Source of the DNA: Limivivens sp034101475
GTDB taxonomy: Bacteria; Bacillota; Clostridia; Lachnospirales; Lachnospiraceae
Assembly (NCBI GenBank): GCA_034101475.1
Contig: JAXEJQ010000060.1
Location: forward strand, 1 to 16,476
Direction: 5' to 3'
Length of the DNA stretch: 16,476 nt
Shown: piece by piece, positions 1 to 7,601 of the stretch
Layout: each line of letters opens with the position of its first letter
Numbering within the stretch: position 1 is the stretch's first letter
Translations under genes and position numbers: made by a program
The notes under the pieces: generated by a model
Database searches by the model: none
The model's input: the letters and a program-made list of their open reading frames with translations, nothing else
Told to the model about the DNA's origin: nothing

Positions 1-23
1 GCTGGCCTGCTTTCCCGACAGCA

Positions 24-73
24 CAGGTGTAAAATCCTCAGCGTAGCCCGCTACGCCTGCGTTTTTACACCTG
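24..73. repeat. Nested inverted repeat (palindromic element) before the epimerase gene
   Basis: The outer arms CAGGTGTAAAA (24-34) and TTTTACACCTG (63-73) are perfect 11-bp complements. Inside them GCGTAGC (41-47) and GCTACGC (50-56) form a second perfect 7-bp stem around CC. The shape is that of a REP-like or small MITE-like intergenic element. It could also be the terminator of a gene left of the window, because a run of five T lies in its right arm. I cannot tell which, as nothing upstream is visible. Confidence 0.6.
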
Positions 74-168
74 CACTCTCGAAAAAGTATCCTCACTGAA
101 ACAGTAAGGTATTTCATGTGGGTTATACGAAAAGCAAATCGCAACAGGAAATTCAGGAGAAATGATTT

Positions 169-1245
169 ATGAAAATTACAGATATTAAAATGGAAAAGGT
201 GCGGATTCAGCTTACGGAGCCATTCCGGGTTGCTTTTGCCACCATTGATTATTCCGAAAACCTGCTGATCAAGGTCTGTACCGACGAGGGACTGGAGGGA
301 TATGGAGAGGCTGCTCCGCTACCCTTTGTTACCGGGGAAACCATTGACAGTGTGGTCAGTGTGATTCAGATGCTTCGCCCCGGACTGATTGGCATGAACC
401 CGCTGGATATTGAGAAGATTCATGAGCTGATGGACGGATGTATCCATGGAAACGGGTCGGCCAAATGTGCCGTGGACCTGGCGATGTATGATTTGATGGG
501 AAAGGCCATGGGACTTCCGGTTTATAAGATCCTGGGCGGTTATTCCAACCGTGTTCAGAATGATATTACCATCGGCATCAACACGCCGGAGGCCATGGCA
601 GAGGAGGCACGTGTTCATGTGGAGAAGGATGGTTTTCACATTCTGAAGGTAAAGGCAGGAATCCATGTAAAGGAAGACATTGCTGCGCTGCGTCTGATCC
701 GTGAGACTGTCGGACCGGATATCCGTCTTCGCGTGGATGCCAATCAGGGATATGATGTAAGCGATGCGGTTTATGCGATGGAGGAATTCCGGAAAATCGG
801 AGTTGAAGCGGTGGAACAGTGCCTTCCGGCCTGGGATTTTGAGGGCGCTGCCTATGTCCGCAGTAAAGTAAAGGGCATTCGTGTGATGCTGGACGAGTCG
901 ATCCATGACCACCGTGACGCTGCCCGGGCCTGCAAAAACGGCTGTGCCGACACCCTGAATATCAAGCTGATGAAATGCGGAGGCCTTTTCCGGGCTTCCC
1001 AGATCAATGCCATCGCGGAGGCTTTTGGCGTGAACTGTATGGTGGGCTGTATGATGGAGACAAAGCTGGCCACCACAGCCGGAGTCAGCCTGGTTGCTTC
1101 CAAGAAAAATATTACCGAGGCGGACTGCGACAGCTTCCTTTTCTATGAAGATGAGCAGACCGGAATGTCCGGCGGTTTTATCCGGGAGAACGATCTGTTT
1201 ACCCTTCTGGATGCCCCCGGATTCGGACTGGATCTTTCTTTCTGA
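169..1245 (+). CDS. Dipeptide epimerase (enolase superfamily, L-Ala-D/L-Glu epimerase type)
   Basis: Enzymes of this group are cytoplasmic and Mg-dependent, and invert the alpha carbon of the second residue of a dipeptide. The 358-residue length is normal and the protein is complete. The N-terminal capping domain covers roughly residues 1-120, followed by the TIM-barrel. The catalytic KxK pair is K160 and K162 (LKVKAG). Metal ligands are D190 (RVDANQGY), E216 and D242 (LDES), and the opposite catalytic lysine is K266 (NIKLMKCGG). A D-x-D motif (D319, D321) near the C-terminus is what known Ala-Glu epimerases use to hold the peptide amino group, which argues for a dipeptide substrate over muconate or o-succinylbenzoate. 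AGGAG sits about 10 nt before the ATG. It faces the opp operon across a shared terminator. Family is certain; the exact dipeptide is not, since this group includes enzymes for hydrophobic and cationic dipeptides. Confidence 0.9.
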   Translation: MKITDIKMEKVRIQLTEPFRVAFATIDYSENLLIKVCTDEGLEGYGEAAPLPFVTGETIDSVVSVIQMLRPGLIGMNPLDIEKIHELMDGCIHGNGSAKCAVDLAMYDLMGKAMGLPVYKILGGYSNRVQNDITIGINTPEAMAEEARVHVEKDGFHILKVKAGIHVKEDIAALRLIRETVGPDIRLRVDANQGYDVSDAVYAMEEFRKIGVEAVEQCLPAWDFEGAAYVRSKVKGIRVMLDESIHDHRDAARACKNGCADTLNIKLMKCGGLFRASQINAIAEAFGVNCMVGCMMETKLATTAGVSLVASKKNITEADCDSFLFYEDEQTGMSGGFIRENDLFTLLDAPGFGLDLSF

Positions 1246-1260
1246 TCTCTGAGAAGACAG

Positions 1261-1308
1261 AAAATCCTCATTCTGCTGCACAGGGAGTGCGGAGAATGAG
1301 GATTTTTT
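1261..1308. terminator. Bidirectional rho-independent terminator
   Basis: AAAATCCTCATTCT (1261-1274) pairs perfectly with AGAATGAGGATTTT (1293-1306), giving a 14-bp stem. The loop holds a small GCAC/GTGC stem. T6 follows on the + strand, and the A4 start gives a U tail on the minus strand. It lies between the epimerase stop (1245) and the LysR stop (1318) and can end transcription from both sides. Confidence 0.9.
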
Positions 1309-1317
1309 CGGATGTTT

Positions 1318-2132
1318 TTATTGAAACAGTTCTGTGATTTCATGGATGAAATCCTGTTCTGCCCGGGTCAGCTCCGTCCGGCGTTTTTTTATCCAGCCGA
1401 ATTCATATTTCAGATTGATATTCTGGCAGGGGTAGATCGCGGCTGAAAGGGACAGATTCAGCTTGTTGTAAATTCCGGTGCTTCTTTGGTAAAGGGAAAA
1501 CCCGATTCCTGGGTGAGCAGCAGGGTCTGATCTGCCAGATGTTCCTTTCGGAGCCTGGACAGTCCCATGTTGTTCAGCGGATTATTCAGAGAAACCGCTA
1601 CACCGATTTTCAGACGGCGGAGGGTGTAATAATCCATATCATTCTGGCGGAACAGTTCCCGGGCTTCTTCTGTATGAGAATCCAGGGTCATAACAATTCC
1701 CAGATTGCTTCGTTCTTCTTTTACATCCAGAAAGACATCGGAGTAGGATTTCTGATAAAAGCGGAAATTGGTTTTATCATTCCGATACTTTCCCAGAAGC
1801 CGGGCAAAGATTTCGCTGGCGAACATCATCTGCCCGCAGGAGGCGGAAAAATGCAGAGGCTGGCCGGATATCTGGCCGGAATGGGCAGCCAGATTCTGGA
1901 TGTTTTCCATATGCTGAATGATTTTTTCCGCTTCGGCCAGAAGGGCTCTCCCGAAATCGGTGGTGACAATGCCGTCCGGTGTGCGGATGAAGATTTCATG
2001 CTCCATTTCTTCTTCCAGCGCCCGGATGGATTTGCTCAGAGTAGACTGAGAAATATACAGGGCCCGCGCAGCTCTGCTGAAGGAGCCGAGACGGTTGATT
2101 TTACTGGCATAAATGAGCTGATTCAGATTCAT
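1318..2132 (-). pseudogene. LysR-family transcriptional regulator, frameshifted and probably internally deleted
   Basis: The N-terminus (MNLNQLIYASKI...) is a typical LysR winged helix-turn-helix: GSFSRAARALYISQSTLSKSI is the recognition region, followed by a linker and an effector-binding domain. I chose the ATG at 2132 because GGGAGGAA lies just before it; an earlier in-frame ATG at 2165 lacks this. The frame stops at 1458, but after adding one base near 1497-1503 (a GGG-TTTT junction on the coding strand) it continues as GFSLYQRSTGIYNKLNL and runs to a TAA at 1318-1320. The repaired protein is about 271 residues, shorter than the usual 290-310. The stretch that normally carries the second half of the effector domain seems absent near 1440-1460, where NKLNLS runs straight into the C-terminal AAIYPCQNINLKYEFGW segment. 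It is the last gene of the opp operon and probably its regulator. The frameshift may be a sequencing error. Confidence 0.8.
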
Positions 2133-3303
2133 AAACGCAGATTCCTCCCTGCCATACAGAAGCAATTCCGGAAAGTGCCCCGATATCCTGAAGCGGATTC
2201 CCGCGGACAGCGATCACATCTGCCAGGTATCCCTCCTGAAGCAGTCCGATCTGATCGCCCAGTCCCAGTGCCAGCGCTCCGTGATGGGTGGCGCAGGCGA
2301 TGGCCTCCAGAGGCGTCAGTCCGTATTCCACCATCAGCCGGCATTCTTCATGAATCGGCGAGGCTTCCGGATGCCCGCAGCAGTCCGTGTCTGTTCCGGC
2401 TGCCACGAGAACGCCGGTATCGTACAGCTCTTTAAAGGTGCTGCGGTAGGTCCGCTCTGTATCTTCCAGATAATCGAAATGCTGCGCCATATCCGTGTTC
2501 GCCGCTGCCTTCACCTGTTCGTACACATAGTGGAATACGTAGAGAGTAGGAACCCATGCCTGCCCGTTACGGCGCATGCGTTCGGCCTGCTCCACCGTCA
2601 GGTGGGTGCCGTGTTCAATGGTGTCACAGCCTGCCTGGATACACATTTCAATGGAAGGACCGTAGCCGGCGTGGGCAGCGACCTTCCGGCCAAAACGATG
2701 GGCCTCTGACACAATGGTATCCAGCTCCTCCTGGCTGAATTCTTCTCCGCGGTATCCTTCGCTGTCCAGGATCTTGATCCAGTCCGCACCGTCGCGGATA
2801 TTTTTCCGGACTGCCTTTCGCCCCTCCTCTGTGCCGTCAATTTCCTTTACCGCGCCGTTCATTTCCCAGCCGTGGCCTCCGGTAATGCACAGGCCTTCCA
2901 GACAGGTCAGAATCCGCGGCCCGTGAAGATAGCCGGAGGCCGCTCCAAGCTTTAAGACTCTGCCGATGCCAAGGGGGCTGGATACATCGCGGATGGTTGT
3001 AACGCCGGCTCTCAGGGTATCTTCCATTCGTTTCCCGGCGCAGAGAGCCATCAGCATTTCATTTTCCGGCTCCGACAGGCTGCCGTTTTTTTCATAATAA
3101 TCTGCAATATGTGTATGCATATCAATCAGGCCCGGCATCAGGGTACAGCCGGGCAGGGTTCTTTCCGGCTCATCGGGATAAAGGCGGCGAAGCTCCCGGG
3201 CGGGTCCTGCCCCGAGGATTTTTGCCCCCTTCATCATCACAGCTCCCTGTTCGATGACCTGTTTTCCATCTCCGATAATGATTCTGTCAGCGCTTATGAT
3301 CAT
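2101..3303 (-). CDS. Metal-dependent amidohydrolase (imidazolonepropionase / Xaa-Pro dipeptidase-like)
   Basis: This 400-residue amidohydrolase-superfamily protein has a short N-terminal beta domain (to about residue 55) and a TIM-barrel carrying a binuclear metal site. Visible ligands are H63 and H65 (DMHTHI), K177 (DWIKILDSEGY, the expected carboxylated lysine), H211 (VAAHAGY), H231 (TIEHGTH) and D305 (AGTDTD). This subgroup is often annotated as imidazolonepropionase-like and includes enzymes that split Xaa-Pro or L-Xaa-L-Arg/Lys dipeptides. With Opp genes directly upstream, dipeptide hydrolysis is a better guess than histidine breakdown. The start is supported by GGGAGG 5-6 nt before the ATG. 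It follows oppF by 29 nt and overlaps the LysR start by 32 nt. All key residues are present, so it is probably active. Confidence 0.85.
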   Translation of the reverse strand: MIISADRIIIGDGKQVIEQGAVMMKGAKILGAGPARELRRLYPDEPERTLPGCTLMPGLIDMHTHIADYYEKNGSLSEPENEMLMALCAGKRMEDTLRAGVTTIRDVSSPLGIGRVLKLGAASGYLHGPRILTCLEGLCITGGHGWEMNGAVKEIDGTEEGRKAVRKNIRDGADWIKILDSEGYRGEEFSQEELDTIVSEAHRFGRKVAAHAGYGPSIEMCIQAGCDTIEHGTHLTVEQAERMRRNGQAWVPTLYVFHYVYEQVKAAANTDMAQHFDYLEDTERTYRSTFKELYDTGVLVAAGTDTDCCGHPEASPIHEECRLMVEYGLTPLEAIACATHHGALALGLGDQIGLLQEGYLADVIAVRGNPLQDIGALSGIASVWQGGICVYESESAHLCQ

Positions 3304-3332
3304 GATTTCCTCCCTGGCGGCATTACCGCCTT

Positions 3333-4312
3333 TTATGCAAGCTCACGGGCCCTGCGGCACATCACCGTATGGCCCTTTTCCAGTTCTTCTGTCTGCACCT
3401 CTTCGGAACAGGCCGGTACGGCATAAGGACAGCGTCCGGCAAAACGGCAGCCCGCAGGCGGATCAAAGGGAGTGGGCAGATCGCCCTCCAGAAGCATCCG
3501 TTTTTTGGACTCCTTTTCTTTGCGTGTAAATGCCGGCGCGGCAGAGAGCAGAGCCTGGGTATACGGATGGGCAGGCGTCTGGAAAATCTGCTGCTTGCTG
3601 CCCATTTCCACGATCTGTCCCAGATACATGACGGCCACTTCATCGCTGATAAAGCGCACAATGCTCAGATCATGGGAAATAAACAGATAGGTAAGGCCCA
3701 TCTCGTCCTGCAGGTCTTTCAGAAGATTGATAATCTGTGCCTGAATCGAGACGTCCAGGGCGGATACGGCCTCATCACAGACCACGAATTCCGGACTGGT
3801 GGCCAGTGCCCGGGCAATGCTGATTCGCTGCCGCTGTCCGCCTGAGAACTGATGGGGATAACGGGTGGCCTGTTCCGGAAAGAGACCGCATTTCTGCATC
3901 AGGATTTCCACACGCTCCTCCAGCTCCGCTCTGTTTTTTACCATTTTCTGGGCCAGAAGGCCCTCTCCGATCAGATCGTACACCGTCATCCGGGGATCCA
4001 GAGAAGAATAGGGATCCTGAAACACAATCTGCATGTTTTGCGGATTTCATGGAGAGCGTCTCCGGAAGCCGTGCAGACGTCTGTGCCGTGGAACAGAACC
4101 TTGCCGGAGGTGGCAGGTGTCAGGCCCAGAATAGTTCTTCCGGCGGTGGATTTGCCGCAGCCGGATTCCCCTACGAGACCGAGTACCTTTCCCTTTTCAA
4201 TGGAAAAACTGATATCATCCACTGCCTGAATGTGTCCGAGGGTGTGTTGAATAAACCCGCCTTTTACGGGAAAATATTTTTTCAAATGCTGTACTTCTAT
4301 GATTGTTTCCAT
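3333..4312 (-). pseudogene. oppF: Oligopeptide ABC transporter ATP-binding protein (OppF/DppF type), one-base frameshift
   Basis: The gene is in two overlapping frames. The upstream part (start ATG 4312, METIIEVQHLKKYF) carries the A-loop region and Walker A GESGCGKS (residues 48-55). The downstream part carries the Q-loop (VFQDPYSSLDP), signature FSGGQRQR, Walker B VVCDEAVSALD and H-loop FISHDLS. The frames join smoothly if one A is added to the A4 run at 4036-4039 (coding strand), giving HEIRKNMQIVFQDP. The repaired protein is about 326 residues, normal for OppF. The C-terminal CRFAGRCPYAVPAC motif is typical of Opp/Dpp ATPases. AAGGA precedes the start; a TTG 18 nt further upstream is less likely. 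OppD ends 26 nt upstream. The single homopolymer lesion may well be a sequencing error; if real, the transporter loses one ATPase. Confidence 0.9.
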
Positions 4313-4338
4313 TCTACGATTCCTTCCCAAACAGTCTG

Positions 4339-5322
4339 TTATTCACATCCGCCGCAGTATTGCCAGCAAAATACCTGATGTTCATCAGAAATCGCAGACA
4401 CAGACGGAAATTCTTTGGCACATTTGCTGCCGGCATACCTGCATCTCGGGTGAAACGGGCATCCCTCCGGTTTATTGTTCAGAGAAGGAACATTTCCCGG
4501 AATGACCTCCAGACGGTCCCCCTCATAATCTGCCCGGGGTCTTGAGTGGATCAGGCCGATGGTGTATGGATGGGCGGCGTGCTCAAACAGTTCATCGGTG
4601 GGTGCGATCTCACAGATTTTTCCGCCGTACATAACAGCCACCCGGTCTGCCATTTCGCTGATGACGCCCAGGTCATGGGTAATAAAAATGCAGGAGCTGC
4701 CGGATTCCTTTTTCAGTTCATTCATCAGATCCAGAATCTGAGCCTGGATGGTCACATCGAGAGCCGTTGTGGGTTCGTCCGCAATAATCAGCCTGGGAGA
4801 GGTGATCAACGCCATGGCAATCATGACCCGCTGCCGCATCCCGCCGGAAAGGCTGAAGGGGTAGCGGAACATCATTTCCTCGGGCATGGGGATTTTGACC
4901 TTGCGGAGGTACTCCACGCATTGTTCCCGGGCCTTCCGGTCACTGATTTTCTGATGGTTTTTCAGCGCCTCCTTCATCTGGTCTCCGATGGTATAGAGTG
5001 GGTTCAGAGCCGTCATGGGCTCCTGAAAGATAATCGAGATTTCCCTGCCTCTGATGCGGCGAAGCTCCTTTTCCGTCATCCGGAGGGTATCCTTCCCCTC
5101 AAAGAGGATCTGACCGCTTTCATATTTTACATTTCCCTGCACCAGCTTGACAATGGACATGCTGCTGACGCTTTTCCCGCAGCCGCTTTCACCTACGATG
5201 CCCAGGGTCTCCCCCCTGCGCACATCAAAGGAAATGTCGTCCACGGCCTTCAGCACCGCATCGTCTGTAACGAAATAAGTTTTTAAGTTTTTTACGGAAA
5301 GTAAGGTTTCCTGTTCTGTCAT
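4339..5322 (-). CDS. oppD: Oligopeptide ABC transporter ATP-binding protein (OppD/DppD type)
   Basis: This complete 327-residue ATPase pairs with OppF to power peptide import at the inner face of the membrane. Walker A is GESGCGKS (44-51), the Q-loop is FQEPMTALNP (Q100), the signature is LSGGMRQR (158-165), Walker B is ADEPTTALD (181-189) and the H-loop histidine is H216. Four cysteines in the C-terminal tail (C288, C294, C301, C319) match the peptide-transporter ATPase C-terminal motif; in some homologues such cysteines bind a 4Fe-4S cluster. GGAGGA precedes the ATG. The gap to oppC is 24 nt. Confidence 0.93.
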   Translation of the reverse strand: MTEQETLLSVKNLKTYFVTDDAVLKAVDDISFDVRRGETLGIVGESGCGKSVSSMSIVKLVQGNVKYESGQILFEGKDTLRMTEKELRRIRGREISIIFQEPMTALNPLYTIGDQMKEALKNHQKISDRKAREQCVEYLRKVKIPMPEEMMFRYPFSLSGGMRQRVMIAMALITSPRLIIADEPTTALDVTIQAQILDLMNELKKESGSSCIFITHDLGVISEMADRVAVMYGGKICEIAPTDELFEHAAHPYTIGLIHSRPRADYEGDRLEVIPGNVPSLNNKPEGCPFHPRCRYAGSKCAKEFPSVSAISDEHQVFCWQYCGGCE

Positions 5323-5346
5323 AATACGTTTCCTCCGCTGCTGGTG

Positions 5347-6222
5347 TTATTGTTTCATTTTGGGGTCAAGGGCATCTCGGAGACCGTCGCCTACCAGATT
5401 CAGCGCCAGGGCGCTCAGGGCGATGGAAACGCCCGGGAAGAGCAGCAGATAGGGAGCGGATTTCATATATTCTCTGGCAGTACTCAGCATGACACCCCAT
5501 TCCGGTGTGGGCGGCTGTACGCCCATGCCGATAAAGGAAAGCCCGGCGGCTGTCAGCATCATGGAAGCCACCGACATACTGGCCTGGATGATAATCGGTC
5601 CCATGGCATTGGGGATGATGTGTTTTCGGATAATCGTCAGGTTGCTGCTGTCACAGGCCCTGGCTGCCATGATATATTCCTGCTCGGTAATGGAAAGAAT
5701 GACAGACCGGACGATCCGGATAAATCCGGGAATACTGATCACGGTTACGGCAATCAGGAGATTTGTCATACTGGAGCCCAGGGCCGCCACAACGGCCAGA
5801 GCGAACAAAAGGCTGGGAATGCAGTTCAGAATATCGCAGATCCGCATGACAATGCTGTCAAATCTGGAACCGTAAATGCCGCAGCACGCTCCGATGAAGC
5901 CTCCGATTAACAGGGATACCAGGGTTGTCCCGACTCCGAGGGAGAGGGAACGTCTGCTTCCGTGAATAACCCGGGCAAAGAGATCTCTGCCAAACTCATC
6001 GGTTCCGAACCAGTGCTGGGTACAGGGAGCCATCAGCCGCTCCTTGGGGTTCTGAGCAATGGCGTTTTCGTAGGGCGTGATCAGATCCGCAAACAGGGCA
6101 ACCAGTACAAAGATGATGAGAATCACCAGTCCGATGACGGCTGCTTTGTTTTTGCGGAACAGCTTCCAGGTGTCCGCCCGGTTTTCTTTTCTTCTCTTTT
6201 TCTTATTTTCTGAATATGTCAT
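5347..6222 (-). CDS. oppC: Oligopeptide ABC transporter permease (OppC/DppC type)
   Basis: This complete 291-residue inner-membrane permease has the usual OppC layout: a basic cytoplasmic N-terminus, a first membrane helix at about residues 30-52 (AAVIGLVILIIFVLVALF), an extracellular section containing GTDEFGRDLFARV, and a core of about five helices. The EAA loop that docks on the ATPases is visible as EYIMAARACDSSNLTIIRKHIIPN (split here only by naming its ends: residues about 180-203). TAGGAG lies 6 nt before the ATG. It is 39 nt after oppB. Confidence 0.92.
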   Translation of the reverse strand: MTYSENKKKRRKENRADTWKLFRKNKAAVIGLVILIIFVLVALFADLITPYENAIAQNPKERLMAPCTQHWFGTDEFGRDLFARVIHGSRRSLSLGVGTTLVSLLIGGFIGACCGIYGSRFDSIVMRICDILNCIPSLLFALAVVAALGSSMTNLLIAVTVISIPGFIRIVRSVILSITEQEYIMAARACDSSNLTIIRKHIIPNAMGPIIIQASMSVASMMLTAAGLSFIGMGVQPPTPEWGVMLSTAREYMKSAPYLLLFPGVSIALSALALNLVGDGLRDALDPKMKQ

Positions 6223-6261
6223 ATTCTGCTCCTATCCGGTCAAATTTTCCTGCAGTGTCTG

Positions 6262-7191
6262 TTATCTGGTTACACGTTCTCGGATCCGTGGATCAATGAC
6301 CGCATATAAAAGATCCACCACAACCATGACCAGGCAGAAAAAGGTGGATAAAAAGACGGTGGAGGACATGACCACCGGTACGTCTTTGCTGCGAATGGCT
6401 GTCAGGATGTAGGTTCCGAGTCCCGGAATCGAGAAAACCGTTTCACAGATCACGGCACCGCCCAGAATGGAACCAAAGCTGGTGCCGAGTACGGTCAGCA
6501 CCGGGAGAATGGCATTTTTCAGGGCATGCTTCCAGATCATGCAGGAGGGGGTACATCCCTTTGCCTTTGCGGTTCTCATATAATCCTGGTGAATGGCTTC
6601 CAGCATGGTGGTTCTGGTAAGGCGCATCAGCTGTGCGCTCCCGCCCAGGGTCAGCGTTATGACGGGAAGAATGTAGCCTTTCCATTCGCTGATTCCGTGA
6701 GTCGGCAGAAGACCAAATTTCAGGCTGAACAGATAGATCAGCACCATTCCCAGGAAAAAGCCGGGGATGGAGGCGAGCAAAATGGCGGTAACCGTGCTGA
6801 AGGTGTCCGCAAGGGAATATTGCTTCACCGCCGATAGAATTCCAAGAGAGATTCCGATGATGGAAGCAAAAATCAGAGCAATGGTTCCAAGCTTCAGGGT
6901 AACCGGCAGTTTCGTGAAAAATTCTGCCGCAAAGGGCTTTCTGGTCCGATAAGAGGTTCCCAGATCTCCCTGTATCAGGTCGCCCAGGTAGGCCACGAAC
7001 CTCTGCAGAAATGGTTGGTCATAGCCAAGATCATGGTTCAGGGCATCGACGGTTTCCTGCTTTGCTGACATGCCGAGTATCTGGCGCCCCGGGTCGCCGG
7101 GAGTCAGATTCATAATTGTAAAAACGATAAATAATACGCCCAACAGTGTGGGAATGATCAGAAGAAGTCTTTTTATGGTGTATTTCAGCAT
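6262..7191 (-). CDS. oppB: Oligopeptide ABC transporter permease (OppB/DppB type)
   Basis: With the chosen start this is a 309-residue permease that forms the peptide channel with OppC. MLKYTIKRLLLIIPTLLGVL is the canonical N-terminus and first helix, followed by the conserved LTPGDP motif and the GDLGTSYRT segment. Five further hydrophobic helices follow, with an EAA loop starting at DYMRTAKAKGC. I placed the start at 7191 because AAGGAG lies 7-8 nt upstream and because the family begins here; the longer reading to 7248 adds 19 basic residues without family support. It is the first gene of the minus-strand operon. Confidence 0.92.
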   Translation of the reverse strand: MLKYTIKRLLLIIPTLLGVLFIVFTIMNLTPGDPGRQILGMSAKQETVDALNHDLGYDQPFLQRFVAYLGDLIQGDLGTSYRTRKPFAAEFFTKLPVTLKLGTIALIFASIIGISLGILSAVKQYSLADTFSTVTAILLASIPGFFLGMVLIYLFSLKFGLLPTHGISEWKGYILPVITLTLGGSAQLMRLTRTTMLEAIHQDYMRTAKAKGCTPSCMIWKHALKNAILPVLTVLGTSFGSILGGAVICETVFSIPGLGTYILTAIRSKDVPVVMSSTVFLSTFFCLVMVVVDLLYAVIDPRIRERVTR

Positions 7192-7382
7192 TCCGTTTTC
7201 TCCTTGTCGTTTTGCTTTTCCTGCATGGCTGTTATGCATTCTTTTCATGGCATAGGGCCAAAAATATAGTTTACTGCTTTAAATTGACATAGAAATATAT
7301 TATTTCAAAAATCAGAGCCTGACAATATTTGTGGCCTTTTGCGATATGAAAATAATTTATTGGAATCATGATTTTTTTACAA

Positions 7383-7398
7383 ATGCAATCGCTTTAAT
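7383..7398 (+). promoter_or_regulatory. Possible cre (CcpA-binding) site
   Basis: ATGCAATCGCTTTAAT fits the degenerate Firmicutes consensus WTGNNARCGNWWWCAW with two mismatches. It lies directly upstream of the TATAAT box at 7405, where a -35 hexamer would be. Such a site would let carbon status control the peptide-binding protein gene. Degenerate sites like this occur by chance, so support is weak. Confidence 0.25.
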
Positions 7399-7404
7399 TT
7401 TGTG

Positions 7405-7410
7405 TATAAT
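7405..7410 (+). promoter_or_regulatory. -10 box (TATAAT) upstream of the binding-protein gene
   Basis: A perfect TATAAT lies in AT-rich DNA and would start transcription at about 7417-7421, exactly where the repeat element begins. No good -35 hexamer is found 16-18 nt upstream; TTTACA at 7376 is too far at 23 nt. An activator-dependent promoter is possible. Confidence 0.45.
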
Positions 7411-7420
7411 AAAAGATATT

Positions 7421-7566
7421 CGTATCTGTTCAGTACCTTCACAGATACGGGCCGAAATCCATGAAAAATCACCTTCGGTGACAGGATTTTGGCTGCAATC
7501 CCCGGGATTTTCATGCATAAATGCATGAAAACACCTCACGGAACAGCGGCTTCTGAACAGTTACAG
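7421..7566 (+). repeat. Dispersed repeat element, long copy, with CTGTTCAG/CTGAACAG ends
   Basis: The left end CGTATCTGTTCAGTACCTT (7421-7439) and the right end GCTTCTGAACAGTTA (7549-7563) both recur in inverted orientation at 14807-14855. The two ends are themselves near-perfect inverted repeats: GTATCTGTTCAG against GTAACTGTTCAG read from the right. Inside are further stems: CGTATCTGT/ACAGATACG (7421-7429/7441-7449), TCACC-TTC-GGTGA (about 7469-7481) and TTTTCATGCAT-AA-ATGCATGAAAA (7508-7531, perfect). Transcribed rightward it would be a structured RNA leader ending 35 nt before the binding-protein start. It is either a small non-autonomous mobile or palindromic repeat, or a cis-acting leader RNA. 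I cannot name the family. Confidence 0.65.
7508..7531. repeat. Perfect 11-bp palindrome
   Basis: TTTTCATGCAT and ATGCATGAAAA are exact complements around AA. It has a dimer-operator look and also forms a strong hairpin in RNA. It lies 70 nt before the binding-protein start, inside the repeat element. Confidence 0.7.
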
Positions 7567-7601
7567 ATATTCAAAAGATCAAAAGAAAGAGGAGGACAAC
7601 T

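Larger units (their letters stand above)
7249..7601. other. Divergent intergenic region between oppB and the binding-protein gene
   Basis: This AT-rich spacer holds the control regions for both directions but no convincing ORF. Its first 160 nt are very AT-rich. A TTGACA (7284-7289, +) and a TATATT on the minus strand (7263-7268) occur, but neither has a good partner box at the right distance, so I do not assign the opp promoter. The right half (7405-7566) contains a TATAAT box, a structured repeat element and several hairpins, listed separately. Confidence 0.7.

Noticed and set aside
319..1281. A 320-codon open frame on the minus strand across the epimerase gene
   Set aside because: It is the antisense shadow of a clear enzyme with all catalytic residues; its product resembles no family and it lacks a ribosome binding site.
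1539..2435. A 298-codon open frame on the + strand
   Set aside because: It lies opposite the LysR and amidohydrolase genes, both recognised from motifs; no family features.
4546..5286. A 246-codon open frame on the + strand
   Set aside because: Shadow of oppD, whose ATPase motifs are unmistakable.
7405..7601. Known riboswitch before oppA
   Set aside because: I looked for features of T-box, SAM, lysine, glycine and TPP leaders and found none of their conserved motifs.
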